Below, in pieces: positions 33,572-42,532 of a stretch of 64,000 bases of DNA. Within the stretch, counting starts at the first letter, position 1. Every line of letters begins with the position of its first letter. A model generated the notes under the pieces. The model was not told the origin of the DNA. It ran no database searches and saw only the letters and a program-made list of their open reading frames with translations. The stretch spans positions 1-64,000 of the forward strand of contig NZ_JBPXRR010000001.1 in the NCBI RefSeq assembly GCF_051842935.1. The letters are read 5' to 3'. The DNA is from Pseudalkalibacillus sp051842935 (GTDB lineage: Bacteria; Bacillota; Bacilli; Bacillales; Fictibacillaceae). The translations under genes were made by a program, and so were the position numbers.

Positions 33572-34333
33572 TTGGAACACCAAGACCGATTTTGGGACGC
33601 GAATACGGAAGAATTGAAAAAAGGCTACACATTTAATGGAGAGCAGTACTCATGCCTGGTTTGCGGCAAAAGCTTTCAGAAAGGCTTCATCTATAAATGG
33701 ACTGATGATCTATTGATGGAAGCGGAAAGGGCGATCGAACAACACATCACGGATGAACATGGTACGATGCTCGACTACCTATTAAGCATGAACAAGAAAT
33801 ACACGGGGCTGACGGATGTCCAACGTACAATCCTGTCCTGCTTCAAAGACGGGCAGTCCGATAAGGAAATTGCTCAGCACCTTGATTTAGGTAGTACTTC
33901 TACGATCCGGACCCACCGATTTAAGTTGAAGGAAAAAGAAAAGCAAGCCAAGGTGTTCCTGGCCATCATGGAGTTATTGAAGCAGACAAATACCGATCAA
34001 AAGGATGATCTCGTACAAATTCATAAGGGGGCAACTCAAGTGGATGAACGATATGCAATAACGACCAAAGAACGGGAAAAAGTTTTGAATACGTATTTTA
34101 ACAAGGGCGTAGATGGACCACTGACCCAGTTTCCGAGTAAAGAGAAACGGAAAATCATCGTTCTTCAACAAATTATTCGTCGTTTTGAGCCAGAACGGAA
34201 ATATAATGAAATGGAAGTCAATGAAGTGCTCAAACCGATCATCGATGATTTTGTTACAGTTAGAAGATACCTCATTGAATATGGATTTCTTGACCGCAGC
34301 AAAGACTGTAGTGAATATTGGGTGAAAAAGTAA
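33572..34333 (+). CDS. DUF2087-type transcriptional regulator with zinc motif and LuxR-like HTH
   Basis: This 253-aa protein has three parts. A short N-terminal zinc-finger-like region carries CLVCGKSF with HITDEHG further on. A LuxR-type helix-turn-helix (about 75-115) includes SDKEIAQHLDLGSTSTIRTH. The C-terminal DUF2087 region contains LTQFPSKEKRKIIVLQQI and ends with YLIEYGFLDRSKD-EYW. It is a DNA-binding regulator by HTH; targets unknown. Start: GGAGGG is 7 nt before TTG at 33572, whereas the ATG at 33557 overlaps the ribosome site. The bmrCD leader lies downstream, so a regulatory link to that exporter is possible but unproven. Confidence 0.85.
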   Translation: MEHQDRFWDANTEELKKGYTFNGEQYSCLVCGKSFQKGFIYKWTDDLLMEAERAIEQHITDEHGTMLDYLLSMNKKYTGLTDVQRTILSCFKDGQSDKEIAQHLDLGSTSTIRTHRFKLKEKEKQAKVFLAIMELLKQTNTDQKDDLVQIHKGATQVDERYAITTKEREKVLNTYFNKGVDGPLTQFPSKEKRKIIVLQQIIRRFEPERKYNEMEVNEVLKPIIDDFVTVRRYLIEYGFLDRSKDCSEYWVKK

Positions 34334-34390
34334 GGCGAATACCAACCTGAATGGAATTGTAAAAAAATTTTAAAAATAGACAAAAGTCTA

Positions 34391-34417
34391 TTGCCATTTG
34401 GAAAGGGTTGGTATAAA
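34391..34417 (+). promoter_or_regulatory. probable sigma-A promoter of the bmrCD leader
   Basis: TTGCCA (34391) and TATAAA (34412) are 15 bp apart. The -10 is extended (TGGTATAAA), which compensates for the short spacer. It lies 46 nt upstream of the 28-aa leader ORF. Confidence 0.5.
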
Positions 34418-34462
34418 CTTTAATAGGAATTCATAAAAATAGGATGAAAAGGAGGTAGCGTC

Positions 34463-34549
34463 ATGCAAAACTACATCGTACGTTCAGTGAAACAAGATTG
34501 CATTGTTTCAATTGCAAACAACTTCATAAAGCATGGCGTGGACCGATAA
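34463..34549 (+). CDS. 28-aa leader peptide of the bmrCD operon (attenuator)
   Basis: The ORF encodes MQNYIVRSVKQDC followed by IVSIANNFIKHGVDR. AAAAGGAGG precedes the ATG by ~7 nt. The end of the ORF contains TGGCGTG (34534-34540), a perfect complement to CACGCCA (34592-34598) in the 5' arm of the downstream terminator. A ribosome reaching the stop codon would cover TGGCGTG and allow termination; a stalled ribosome would leave it free to form an antiterminator. This is the logic reported for the bmrB leader of B. subtilis bmrCD. The peptide itself shows no similarity I recognise. Confidence 0.65.
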   Translation: MQNYIVRSVKQDCIVSIANNFIKHGVDR

Positions 34550-34587
34550 AGGCACCTCTATCTGCATTTTTAGATATTTGTACATTC

Positions 34588-34618
34588 AGCTCACGCCACC
34601 TATATGCGTGAGCTTTTT
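34588..34618 (+). terminator. attenuator terminator upstream of bmrCD
   Basis: AGCTCACGC/GCGTGAGCT forms a 9-bp perfect stem with TTTTT. Its 5' arm overlaps CACGCCA, which can pair instead with TGGCGTG in the leader ORF. The two structures are mutually exclusive. Confidence 0.85.
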
Positions 34619-34651
34619 ATATTTCTTTTAGAAATTTCAATCCAAGGAAGA

Positions 34652-34684
34652 AGTATGCCGCTTACGTGTGGCATGCTTTTTTTG
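34652..34684 (+). terminator. second terminator in the bmrCD leader
   Basis: AGTATGCCGC/GTGGCATGCT (with G-U pairs) is followed by seven T, 35 nt after the attenuator. It may back up the attenuator. Confidence 0.75.
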
Positions 34685-34714
34685 TTTTTTATAATAAAGC
34701 TGTTTTCCTATGCA

Positions 34715-34865
34715 TTGTTGCTCTTGTATGAATTGATTTCCGCTCCAGGTTGCTCGCTTTCCACGGGGCGGGCGGTGAGCCTCCTGACGCTTCGCGTCAT
34801 TAGGAGTCTCCACCTGACCGCTCGTCCCGTAGGAGTCTCGCACCTTGCGCTTCAATCTACTTCCA
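34715..34865 (+). repeat. dispersed intergenic element (TTGCTCTTG...CTCGCACCTTG), copy 2
   Basis: In plus orientation it contains TTGCTCTTG, GATTTCCGCTCCAGG, TGCTCGCTTTCC, GGGGCGGGCGGTGAGCC and GGAGTCTCGCACCTTG, matching the copy at 29070-29273 but with a shorter internal segment (GACGCTTCGCGTC hairpin). It separates the attenuator from bmrC. Confidence 0.78.
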
Positions 34866-35044
34866 AATGAAGAAAATAGTCAATAAATAAAACTAAAAGA
34901 AGTTGCTGAAAGTGAAACCTCAATGATTAAACTTCTATGGAAACAAAAAAGGGGAGCATGATGTGCCACTTGTATATAAGCATCCGAAACGAAACGGAAT
35001 GCTTCATATAAATAAAACCCATGTAATTGAAAGGAGCCATTCTC

Positions 35045-35101
35045 ATGAATGCAAAAATCCAAAGAAAAGCACGCCATATCGATCGGATCGAAGGCGGCTG
35101 A
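35045..35101 (+). CDS. 18-aa upstream ORF before bmrC
   Basis: AAAGGAG stands 8 nt before an ATG that opens an 18-codon frame, MNAKIQRKARHIDRIEGG, ending 41 nt before bmrC. The basic, short peptide and good ribosome site suggest it is translated, perhaps as a second leader peptide. An imperfect hairpin AGCATCCG/CGGAATGCT sits just upstream. No T run follows, so any control would be at translation. Confidence 0.45.
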   Translation: MNAKIQRKARHIDRIEGG

Positions 35102-35142
35102 CAAACCAAAACAAAAGCGAACAGCAGGAGAGGAGATCTAGC

Positions 35143-36897
35143 ATGTTTTCAGTATTAGTCAAACTAGGTTGGTTTTTTAAAAAACATTGGAAAAGATACA
35201 CAATCGCAATCATCTTATTACAGATCGTCAACGTCATGGAGGTCATTCCACCGAAACTGATCGGAATGGCAATCGACGAAATGACGATCGGCAGCCTTAC
35301 TTTTGAAAGATTGATGCAATTCGTCGGGATATACGGAGCGCTACTCGTTTCGAATTACGGTATCAACTACATCTGGATGTATCAGCTCTTTGGGGGTGCA
35401 TTCTTGGTTGAAAAGACGATGCGTTCAAAATTCATGGGACATCTGTTGAAAATGACCCCGACGTTTTATGAAAAGCATCGTACCGGTGACTTGATGGCAA
35501 GAGCGACGAATGATCTTAAGGCCATCTCGATGACCGCAGGCTTTGGAATTCTGACATTGATCGACTCGACTTTTTTCCTGATCACGATCCTGTTCGTCAT
35601 GGGATTCATGATCAGTTGGAAGCTGACGTTAGCGGCATTGTTGCCATTGCCAATCATGGCGATCCTCATGAACCGCTACGGAAAGCTGATGCATAAACGT
35701 TTTACGACCGCCCAGGATTCGTTCGGTGATTTGAATGACCAGGTGTTGGAGTCGGTTTCCGGTGTCCGCGTCCTACGTGCTTACGTTCAGGAGAAAGCAG
35801 ACCATAAACGTTTTGAAAACCTGGCAGATGATGTTTACCAGAAGAACATTTCTGTTGCACGGATTGATTCATTGTTCGAACCAACGATCAAAATACTCGT
35901 CGGAATCAGCTATATGATTGGATTAGGTTACGGAGCGTATCTCGTTTTCCATAAGACGATTACGCTCGGTGAGTTGATTTCCTTCAACGTTTATCTTGGG
36001 ATGTTGATCTGGCCGATGTTCGCGATCGGAGAATTGATCAACATCATGCAACGTGGAAATGCGTCCCTCGACCGAGTGAACGATACGCTTGATTATGAAG
36101 CGGATGTGAAGGATAAAGAGAACGTTCAGCCGGTAGCGAAGGCAACTGAAGTCAAGTTCGACAACGTGACGTTCCGTTATCCAACGTCCCAAGTCGACAA
36201 CTTGAAGAATGTTTCTTTTACGTTAAAACAGGGTCAAACCCTAGGAATCGTCGGAAAGACGGGAAGCGGGAAGACGACGCTCATCAAGCAGTTGCTGCGT
36301 GAATATCCACTCGGAAAAGGTGCGATCACCGTTTCTGGCACACCGATCGATGACATTCCATTGACGCAATTGCACGGATGGATGGGATATGTTCCTCAAC
36401 AACAAATCCTGTTCTCACGTTCAGTGAAGGAAAACATCACGTTCGGCGTGAATGATACGTCACAAAAACGACTGAACGATGTGGTCGAACTGTCATCACT
36501 CACAAATGATATTGAAAACTTACCGCAAGGCATGAAGACGCTTGTCGGTGAGAAGGGTGTTGCGTTGTCAGGTGGTCAGAAGCAACGGATTTCGATTGCC
36601 CGCGCGCTACTCGTCAATCCAGAGATTTTACTATTGGATGATGCGATGTCAGCTGTCGATGGGAAAACGGAAGCGAAAATCATCGAAAGCATCCGGAATG
36701 AACGATCAGGTAAAACGACCTTCATCACGACGCACCGTCTTTCCGCGGTCCAGCATGCAGACTGGATCCTCGTCATGGATGAGGGCAAGGTGATTGAAGA
36801 AGGAACACATGAACAACTATTGGAAAACGGAGGCTGGTACAAGGAGCAATACGAAAGACAGCAGCTTGAAGACGGCCTCTCAGAAGGTGTGGTGTAA
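35143..36897 (+). CDS. bmrC: multidrug ABC exporter half-transporter BmrC
   Basis: This 584-aa half-transporter has a six-helix membrane domain (about 15-320) and an ATPase domain with Walker A GKTGSGKTT, signature LSGGQKQR and Walker B ILLLDDAMSAVD. The catalytic Glu after Walker B is replaced by Asp, the degenerate site characteristic of BmrC in the asymmetric BmrC/BmrD heterodimer. It exports drugs such as dyes and antibiotics; in B. subtilis it is induced by translation inhibitors through leader attenuation. Start: GGAGAGGAG precedes ATG 35143; the longer frame to 34963 runs through the leader region. bmrD follows 2 nt after the stop. Confidence 0.92.
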   Translation: MFSVLVKLGWFFKKHWKRYTIAIILLQIVNVMEVIPPKLIGMAIDEMTIGSLTFERLMQFVGIYGALLVSNYGINYIWMYQLFGGAFLVEKTMRSKFMGHLLKMTPTFYEKHRTGDLMARATNDLKAISMTAGFGILTLIDSTFFLITILFVMGFMISWKLTLAALLPLPIMAILMNRYGKLMHKRFTTAQDSFGDLNDQVLESVSGVRVLRAYVQEKADHKRFENLADDVYQKNISVARIDSLFEPTIKILVGISYMIGLGYGAYLVFHKTITLGELISFNVYLGMLIWPMFAIGELINIMQRGNASLDRVNDTLDYEADVKDKENVQPVAKATEVKFDNVTFRYPTSQVDNLKNVSFTLKQGQTLGIVGKTGSGKTTLIKQLLREYPLGKGAITVSGTPIDDIPLTQLHGWMGYVPQQQILFSRSVKENITFGVNDTSQKRLNDVVELSSLTNDIENLPQGMKTLVGEKGVALSGGQKQRISIARALLVNPEILLLDDAMSAVDGKTEAKIIESIRNERSGKTTFITTHRLSAVQHADWILVMDEGKVIEEGTHEQLLENGGWYKEQYERQQLEDGLSEGVV

Positions 36898-36899
36898 TT

Positions 36900-38921
36900 A
36901 TGAGCGTAGGTCAACGATTATACCGATACGCATTACGATATAAGAAGATGATCTTTTTCGCATTGGCGATGTTGACGATTGCGGTTTCAGCTGAGCTGAC
37001 CGGTCCGTTCATCGCAAAGAAAATGATCGACAATCATATTCTAGGAATCGAAAAACCTTGGATTCAAGTAGACGGTCCAGGTGAAGAGACAGTCGAATAC
37101 AAAGGGAACCATTACATCCGTACAGCTTATTTTGACGGAGATGCCTCTGAGTACCCGGAAGTCCGGATCCTACAAGTAAAAAGAGATTACTATTTCATTG
37201 ACGAACCGATTGAGTTTGATGGGAACCGCTCGATTGAAGGCGACAGCATCGTCATTGAAAAAGGTGAAAACCAAGCGGAGTATGATGCGGTCGAACTGAC
37301 GACCGATCAGTTACTCGCGTTCTATCAACCGGAAGTGAAGTGGCTCATCTATTTGAGTGCCTTTTACCTAGGGTTGCTCGTGATTTCTGCATTTTTCACC
37401 TACTGGCAAAAGTACTTGCTACAGAAGTCTGCCAATCGGATCATCCAAAATATGCGGACGGATGTATTCGGACAGATTCAACGATTGCCAGTGAATTATT
37501 TTGATAACTTGCCAGCCGGGAAAGTCGTTTCAAGAATCACGAACGATACTGAAGCGATCCGTGAACTGTACGTCACGGTGTTGGCGCAATTTTTCACAGG
37601 GATCATCTATATCCTCGGGATCCTGACGGCGCTCTTCTTCCTGGACGTCCGACTAGCGATGATCTGTTCTGTCATCATCCCGATCATGTTCGTCTGGATC
37701 ATCATGTATCGAAAGTATGCGTCCAAGTACAACCACTTGATCCGTCAACGGCTGAGTGATTTGAATGCGATGATCAACGAATCGATCCAAGGGATGACGA
37801 TCATCCAAGCATTCCGAAGAGAGAAGCAGACGACGAAAGAGTTCGAAACGATCAACGAGGAGTATTTCCAATATCGGAACAAATTGCTCAGTCTCGATGC
37901 CTTGATGTCACACAACCTAGTCGGGTTGCTGCGGAACATCGCATTCGTAACCTTGATTTGGTATTTCGGTGGGGCATCCCTCACGGCGACAACTGCTGTT
38001 TCCGTCGGTGTGCTGTATGCATTCGTCGATTACTTGAACCGTTTGTTCCAGCCAATCATGGGAATCGTGACGCAGCTCGCAAACTTAGAGCAAGCACTTG
38101 TTTCTGGTGAGCGAGTGTTCCGCTTGTTGGATCGTGAAGGGGAGGACGTGTCCAATACGACACTTCCTCGTTATGACGGAAATGTCGTCTTTGATGACGT
38201 GACGTTCGCCTATAAAGAGGACGATTACGTGTTGAAAAACATTTCCTTTGAAGCGAAACAAGGCGAGACTGTCGCGCTTGTCGGTCACACTGGTTCAGGT
38301 AAAAGTTCCATCATGAACCTGCTGTTCCGTTTCTATGACATTGAACACGGTAAAATCATGATTGACGGGCAGGACATCCAGAAGATGACGAGGCAGGACT
38401 TGCGTAAGCACATGGGAATCGTGCTGCAGGATCCGTTCCTTTTTACAGGGACGATTGCTTCGAACGTCAGCCTGGATGATCCGAACATCTCTCGTGAAAC
38501 GGTTGAAAAAGCGTTGCGCGATGTCGGTGCAGAGCCGTTCATCCAGCATCTTCCGAACGGTTATGATGAGCCGGTCATTGAAAAAGGAAGTACGTTGTCA
38601 GCTGGACAGCGTCAGTTGATTTCATTCGCTCGTGCGTTGGCTTATAATCCTTCGATCTTGATTCTGGATGAAGCGACAGCGAACATCGACACTGAGACGG
38701 AAGCGATCATCCAAGAGGCACTGGATGTATTGAAGAAAGGACGAACGACGTTCATCATCGCGCATCGACTTTCTACAATTAAGAGCGCAGACCAGATTCT
38801 CGTGCTCGATCGCGGGCGAATCGTTGAGCGAGGCTCGCACGATGAGCTGATGGAAGTACAAGGCAAATACTATCAAATGTATCAAATGCAGCAAGGAACG
38901 AAACAATCCCAGGCTGTATGA
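36900..38921 (+). CDS. bmrD: multidrug ABC exporter half-transporter BmrD
   Basis: This 673-aa partner of BmrC has an extra ~100-residue extracytoplasmic insertion (about 55-145) between the first two membrane helices, a hallmark of BmrD. The ATPase domain has Walker A GHTGSGKSS, signature LSAGQRQL and a canonical Walker B ILILDEATANID with catalytic Glu. The ATG is 2 nt after the bmrC stop with a weak GAAGGTG site, implying coupled translation. It acts in the cytoplasmic membrane as the catalytic-site partner. A terminator follows. Confidence 0.92.
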   Translation: MSVGQRLYRYALRYKKMIFFALAMLTIAVSAELTGPFIAKKMIDNHILGIEKPWIQVDGPGEETVEYKGNHYIRTAYFDGDASEYPEVRILQVKRDYYFIDEPIEFDGNRSIEGDSIVIEKGENQAEYDAVELTTDQLLAFYQPEVKWLIYLSAFYLGLLVISAFFTYWQKYLLQKSANRIIQNMRTDVFGQIQRLPVNYFDNLPAGKVVSRITNDTEAIRELYVTVLAQFFTGIIYILGILTALFFLDVRLAMICSVIIPIMFVWIIMYRKYASKYNHLIRQRLSDLNAMINESIQGMTIIQAFRREKQTTKEFETINEEYFQYRNKLLSLDALMSHNLVGLLRNIAFVTLIWYFGGASLTATTAVSVGVLYAFVDYLNRLFQPIMGIVTQLANLEQALVSGERVFRLLDREGEDVSNTTLPRYDGNVVFDDVTFAYKEDDYVLKNISFEAKQGETVALVGHTGSGKSSIMNLLFRFYDIEHGKIMIDGQDIQKMTRQDLRKHMGIVLQDPFLFTGTIASNVSLDDPNISRETVEKALRDVGAEPFIQHLPNGYDEPVIEKGSTLSAGQRQLISFARALAYNPSILILDEATANIDTETEAIIQEALDVLKKGRTTFIIAHRLSTIKSADQILVLDRGRIVERGSHDELMEVQGKYYQMYQMQQGTKQSQAV

Positions 38922-38932
38922 AAGAGAGAGGA

Positions 38933-38963
38933 GGACTGATCCTAGTGGATCAGTCCTTTCTTT
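38933..38963 (+). terminator. terminator after bmrD
   Basis: GGACTGATCC/GGATCAGTCC perfect 10-bp stem with T-rich tail. Confidence 0.92.
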
Positions 38964-39114
38964 ATGGGCTTCAAGTCCATCTTAACCGTTCCCAAGCTTT
39001 ACAAAAATCAAAAAGGTGAACCTCCTAATGGAAGCGAATATAGAACTGTAAGGAAAATATCGGACATACAATGATATAAAGCGATAATCTGGTGCAGATA
39101 AGAGGGGGATCGAT

Positions 39115-40392
39115 ATGAAGAAGAAAGAAATCTATTCGTGGACGATGTACGACTGGGCGAATTCCGCCTTTGCCACGACCATCATGGCAGCTGTTTTACC
39201 TGTGTTCTATTACGATGTTGCAGCAAAGAACATCGATAAGACGACGGCAACAGCTTACTGGGGATATTCGCAATCCATCGCTGTTTTGATTGTCGCACTA
39301 CTCGCCCCGATACTCGGAGCGATCGCGGATCATTCGAACTCTAAGAAAAAGTTTCTACGATTCTTCGCATACATGGGGATCCTTGCGAGTATCCTGCTCG
39401 CTTTTGTCGGGGAAGGGGACTACATCCTCGCTTCGATTCTCCTCATATTCGGTACGATCGGTTTTTCAGGGGGAAATGCCTTTTACGATGCATTCTTACC
39501 TGAAATTGCGCCAAAAGGGGAGATCGACCGGATTTCTGCGAGAGGATATGCGTTCGGATACATTGGCGGAGGTTTGCTCCTGCTCCTCAACTTGACGATG
39601 ATCATGAAGCCGGCATGGTTCTTCCTACCGAACTCACTGATTGCAACACAACTCTCATTCGCCAGTGTCGGTGTCTGGTGGTTCGTCTTTTCACTGCCGC
39701 TGTTCCGCAACATCCAGGAACGCAAGCACGAGCAACCTGACCTGAAAGGATCATATGTCACGATCGGCTTCAAACGCTTGAAGACGACATTCAAGGAGAT
39801 CAACCAGTTCAAGCAATTGCTGATCTTCTTAGTCGCGTTCTGGTTGTTCAACGACGGCATTTCGACCATCATCAAAATGGCGACCATTTACGGGAGAGAT
39901 ATCGGAATCGGTTCAACAGATCTGATTGCTGCACTCCTTATCACCCAGTTCGTCGGTATCCCGTTTGCCTTCCTATTCGGTTTTTTAGCGAAAAAGATCC
40001 AGGCGAAGCGTGCCTTGTACATCGCGCTATGGACATATGTCGTCATCGTCATGCTCGGATACTTCATGACATCGGCCGTACACTTTTACGCGCTCGCCAT
40101 CATGGTCGGTTTCGTTCAAGGCGGGGCACAGGCGTTGAGCCGCTCGATATTCGGAAGCATGGTGCCCGAGAACAAGCACGCAGAGTTTTTCGGATTCTAT
40201 GGGATATCAGCAAAGTTCTCAGCGATTTTTGGACCATTTGTGTTCGGGATCGTCGGTCAACTGACAGGATCTACGCGCATGGGAATCTTCTCGTTAATCA
40301 TTTTCTTCCTGCTCGGAATCTTCCTACTTTCCCGCGTCGATATTGAAAAAGGTAAAAAAGAAGCGCAGCTGAACAATGAGGTGACAATGTAA
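39115..40392 (+). CDS. MFS transporter, UMF1/Atg22-like (YxiO-like)
   Basis: This 425-aa protein has twelve predicted membrane helices and begins KKEIYSWTMYDWANSAFATT, the N-terminal signature of the UMF1 family that includes yeast Atg22 vacuolar amino-acid effluxers and Bacillus YxiO. Other landmarks are GAIADHSNSKKKFL and GGAQALSRSIFGSMVPENKH. It is a permease in the cytoplasmic membrane; solute unknown, with amino-acid export a reasonable guess. AAGAGGGGGATCG precedes the ATG. It is monocistronic between two terminators. Confidence 0.9.
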   Translation: MKKKEIYSWTMYDWANSAFATTIMAAVLPVFYYDVAAKNIDKTTATAYWGYSQSIAVLIVALLAPILGAIADHSNSKKKFLRFFAYMGILASILLAFVGEGDYILASILLIFGTIGFSGGNAFYDAFLPEIAPKGEIDRISARGYAFGYIGGGLLLLLNLTMIMKPAWFFLPNSLIATQLSFASVGVWWFVFSLPLFRNIQERKHEQPDLKGSYVTIGFKRLKTTFKEINQFKQLLIFLVAFWLFNDGISTIIKMATIYGRDIGIGSTDLIAALLITQFVGIPFAFLFGFLAKKIQAKRALYIALWTYVVIVMLGYFMTSAVHFYALAIMVGFVQGGAQALSRSIFGSMVPENKHAEFFGFYGISAKFSAIFGPFVFGIVGQLTGSTRMGIFSLIIFFLLGIFLLSRVDIEKGKKEAQLNNEVTM

Positions 40393-40430
40393 AAAAACCT
40401 GAGTGGAGGAGTTGCTCCGCTCAGGCTTTC
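40391..40430. terminator. bidirectional terminator
   Basis: CCTGAGTGGAG/CTCCGCTCAGG stem between the convergent MFS and phospholipase-like genes. Confidence 0.88.
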
Positions 40431-41354
40431 TTATAAAATCGGTTCAAAGTGTCTGTTTTCCAGTTGCAGTGAGAGATCTTTTCCTGTGTCATAGCAAATA
40501 TTGCCGAGCTTTTGTTTCAGAGACTCATAAGCGTTCATGTCATCTTCAAACCAATAGGATTTCAGCTCTGTAAAAATATCGATCCCTTCACGCTCTGCTT
40601 GCTCCACCAATTCCAAGAACGTTTCTTCGTGTCTTTCATCGGGTTGAGCAGGGTGGAACCATGGCGTTCTTTCTTCATTCAAATAATCAGCCGGAGCAAT
40701 GTTTTTCTGATAGGAAAAAGGATGAACACGCTCTTTCAACAGCTTGTTTTTCCAACCGAACGGATCGTATAGAACCCGAAGTGCCGTCTGCATATGTTGG
40801 TACGATTGCTGAACATAGCCATCAGGCATTTTGGCGTGAAGATCCGGGAAGGTGGCATCGACAGTTTCTCTAAGCATCCTTTCAACAGGCTCGTGCAATG
40901 ATTTTCCGATGGACAACTCTTTGTATACAGGCGTTTTCCACGTTTCGATATTTTTGAACTTTTTCATAAGTAGTGTATCGATAATGATTTCAAGCTTTTG
41001 GTGTCGATTCCCTTCGGTTCCTGACCGGTAATTGATGTACGGATGTGCATTCCGGTCCAGGATGTGATGCGTGATGAAGCCGGTCGTAAAGGCGACGAGT
41101 TTCTCATCATCCAAACGGTCTTTCGTAAAGTCGATCAGTTTCAATAGGAAGTCCCCGCACATTTCATGGTGGATCCGGTCGCCGACTTCCGTAACAGCAC
41201 TCGATTTCCACGGCCAGAAATTGTGATAGAAAAAGGGATCCGGACCTTGGGTACCAAAATTGAAATACGGTTTCGTGTCCGCATCCAGCTTTATGATGTT
41301 GGTTTTTTCTAATAATCGTTCCCCAAAAAACATATGTGTCCATACATTCGGCAT
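40431..41354 (-). CDS. zinc-dependent phospholipase C-family protein
   Basis: This 307-aa protein has the alpha-helical zinc-dependent phospholipase C / S1-P1 nuclease-like fold. Metal-ligand-type residues occur in PNVWTHMFFGERL, GTQGPDPFFYHNFWPW, HHEMCGDFL, FITHHILDRNAHPYI and NRHQKLEIIID. There is no signal peptide, so unlike secreted PlcB toxins it is probably cytosolic, and the real substrate is open. GAGAGGTGAC precedes the ATG. It is divergent from the SDR gene and convergent with the MFS gene. Confidence 0.82.
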   Translation of the reverse strand: MPNVWTHMFFGERLLEKTNIIKLDADTKPYFNFGTQGPDPFFYHNFWPWKSSAVTEVGDRIHHEMCGDFLLKLIDFTKDRLDDEKLVAFTTGFITHHILDRNAHPYINYRSGTEGNRHQKLEIIIDTLLMKKFKNIETWKTPVYKELSIGKSLHEPVERMLRETVDATFPDLHAKMPDGYVQQSYQHMQTALRVLYDPFGWKNKLLKERVHPFSYQKNIAPADYLNEERTPWFHPAQPDERHEETFLELVEQAEREGIDIFTELKSYWFEDDMNAYESLKQKLGNICYDTGKDLSLQLENRHFEPIL

Positions 41355-41438
41355 TGCTTAGTCACCTCTCACGACTTGGTCTGTTAGTTCAAATTATATA
41401 GGATTTCCAGTTTAATGAAAACGATTGGAGTGAAGACG

Positions 41439-42506
41439 ATGCGCAACACTTATTTGATGACAGGCTTCCCTGGTTTTCTGGCTACCAAGCTGGTTGAATT
41501 CATTTCAGAAAAAGAACCAGATGCGATGTTCAAGCTGTTGGTCCATCCAAGCCAAATAGAAAAGGCGGAATCAACCGTTCGGATGTTGGGGACACAGGAG
41601 CGCTACACTCTTTTACAAGGAGATATCACGCAAAAAGGACTTGGTTTGGAGGAGGAGCAGCAGCTGGATTCTGTATCGCATGTGTTCCACCTTGCTGCCA
41701 TATACGATCTCGCAGTTCCGAAAACGCTCGCACAGAATGTGAATGTCACAGGCACTCGGATGGTGATCGATTGCGTAGAACAACTTCCTAATTTGAAGAG
41801 GTTCATTTACTTCAGCACCGCCTATGTATCTGGAGACAGGACTGGAATCGTTTATGAAGAGGAGCTAGTGAAGGGGCAACGCTTCAAAAATCATTATGAA
41901 GCGACAAAGTATCAAGCGGAGGTTCTCGTTCAGGAAAGAATGGACAAGGTCCCGACAACAATCATTCGTCCTGGCATCGTTGTCGGACATTCTCAGACAG
42001 GTGAAACCGTGAAATTTGACGGTCCTTATTTCATCATGCGATTCCTCGATAAGTTTGCACGTCTTCCGATTCCGTACATCGGACGAGGAGAGGTGCCGGT
42101 CTATTTGGTTCCCGTCGATTACATTTTGGAAGCCGTCTATTATTTTGCGCATTATGATAAGAGTGAAGGAAAGGTCTATCATCTCACCGATCCGCGCCCG
42201 AGTGACGCAAGAGATCTGTATGAACAGATTGTCGGCCATCTCCTTCATAAGAAACCTTCCTGGGTCCTTCCGACATCCGTTGTAAGCGGGATGCTGAGGA
42301 TTCCTCAGTTCAGAAGATGGGTACAGGTAGAGAGGGAGACGCTTGATTATTTCCTTTGTGAAACGATTTATGATGCGACGAATACGATCGAAGATTTGGA
42401 TGGCTCAGGAATACGTTGTCCTTCTTTTGAAGAATACGGGGAAGCGATCGTGAAATACTATAAAGCTTCAAGACATGATAAGGAGAAGGCTGTTCTTGTA
42501 AAATGA
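41439..42506 (+). CDS. SDR-family NAD(P)-dependent reductase/epimerase (fatty-acyl-CoA reductase-like)
   Basis: This 355-aa protein is an extended short-chain dehydrogenase with the NAD(P) motif TGFPGFLATKLV at the N-terminus, VFHLAAIYDLAV, STAYVSGDRTG and the active-site Tyr/Lys in YEATKYQAE. The pattern resembles Male-sterility/Carboxylic-acid-reductase type reductases acting on acyl thioesters. The substrate is unproven. GGAG lies 8 nt before ATG 41439; the frame opening at 41415 has no ribosome site. It is convergent with psd, suggesting but not showing a lipid role. Confidence 0.82.
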   Translation: MRNTYLMTGFPGFLATKLVEFISEKEPDAMFKLLVHPSQIEKAESTVRMLGTQERYTLLQGDITQKGLGLEEEQQLDSVSHVFHLAAIYDLAVPKTLAQNVNVTGTRMVIDCVEQLPNLKRFIYFSTAYVSGDRTGIVYEEELVKGQRFKNHYEATKYQAEVLVQERMDKVPTTIIRPGIVVGHSQTGETVKFDGPYFIMRFLDKFARLPIPYIGRGEVPVYLVPVDYILEAVYYFAHYDKSEGKVYHLTDPRPSDARDLYEQIVGHLLHKKPSWVLPTSVVSGMLRIPQFRRWVQVERETLDYFLCETIYDATNTIEDLDGSGIRCPSFEEYGEAIVKYYKASRHDKEKAVLVK

Positions 42507-42507
42507 A

Positions 42508-42532
42508 AAAAGGGTGATCTCATCACCCTTTA
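42508..42532. terminator. terminator between the SDR gene and psd
   Basis: AAAGGGTGA/TCACCCTTT stem with a 5-nt loop between two convergent genes. Confidence 0.8.

Noticed and set aside
34958..35011. 17-codon ORF (ATG 34958 or 34961) upstream of bmrC
   Set aside because: Ribosome-site spacing is too short for the first ATG and marginal for the second; left as a possibility only.
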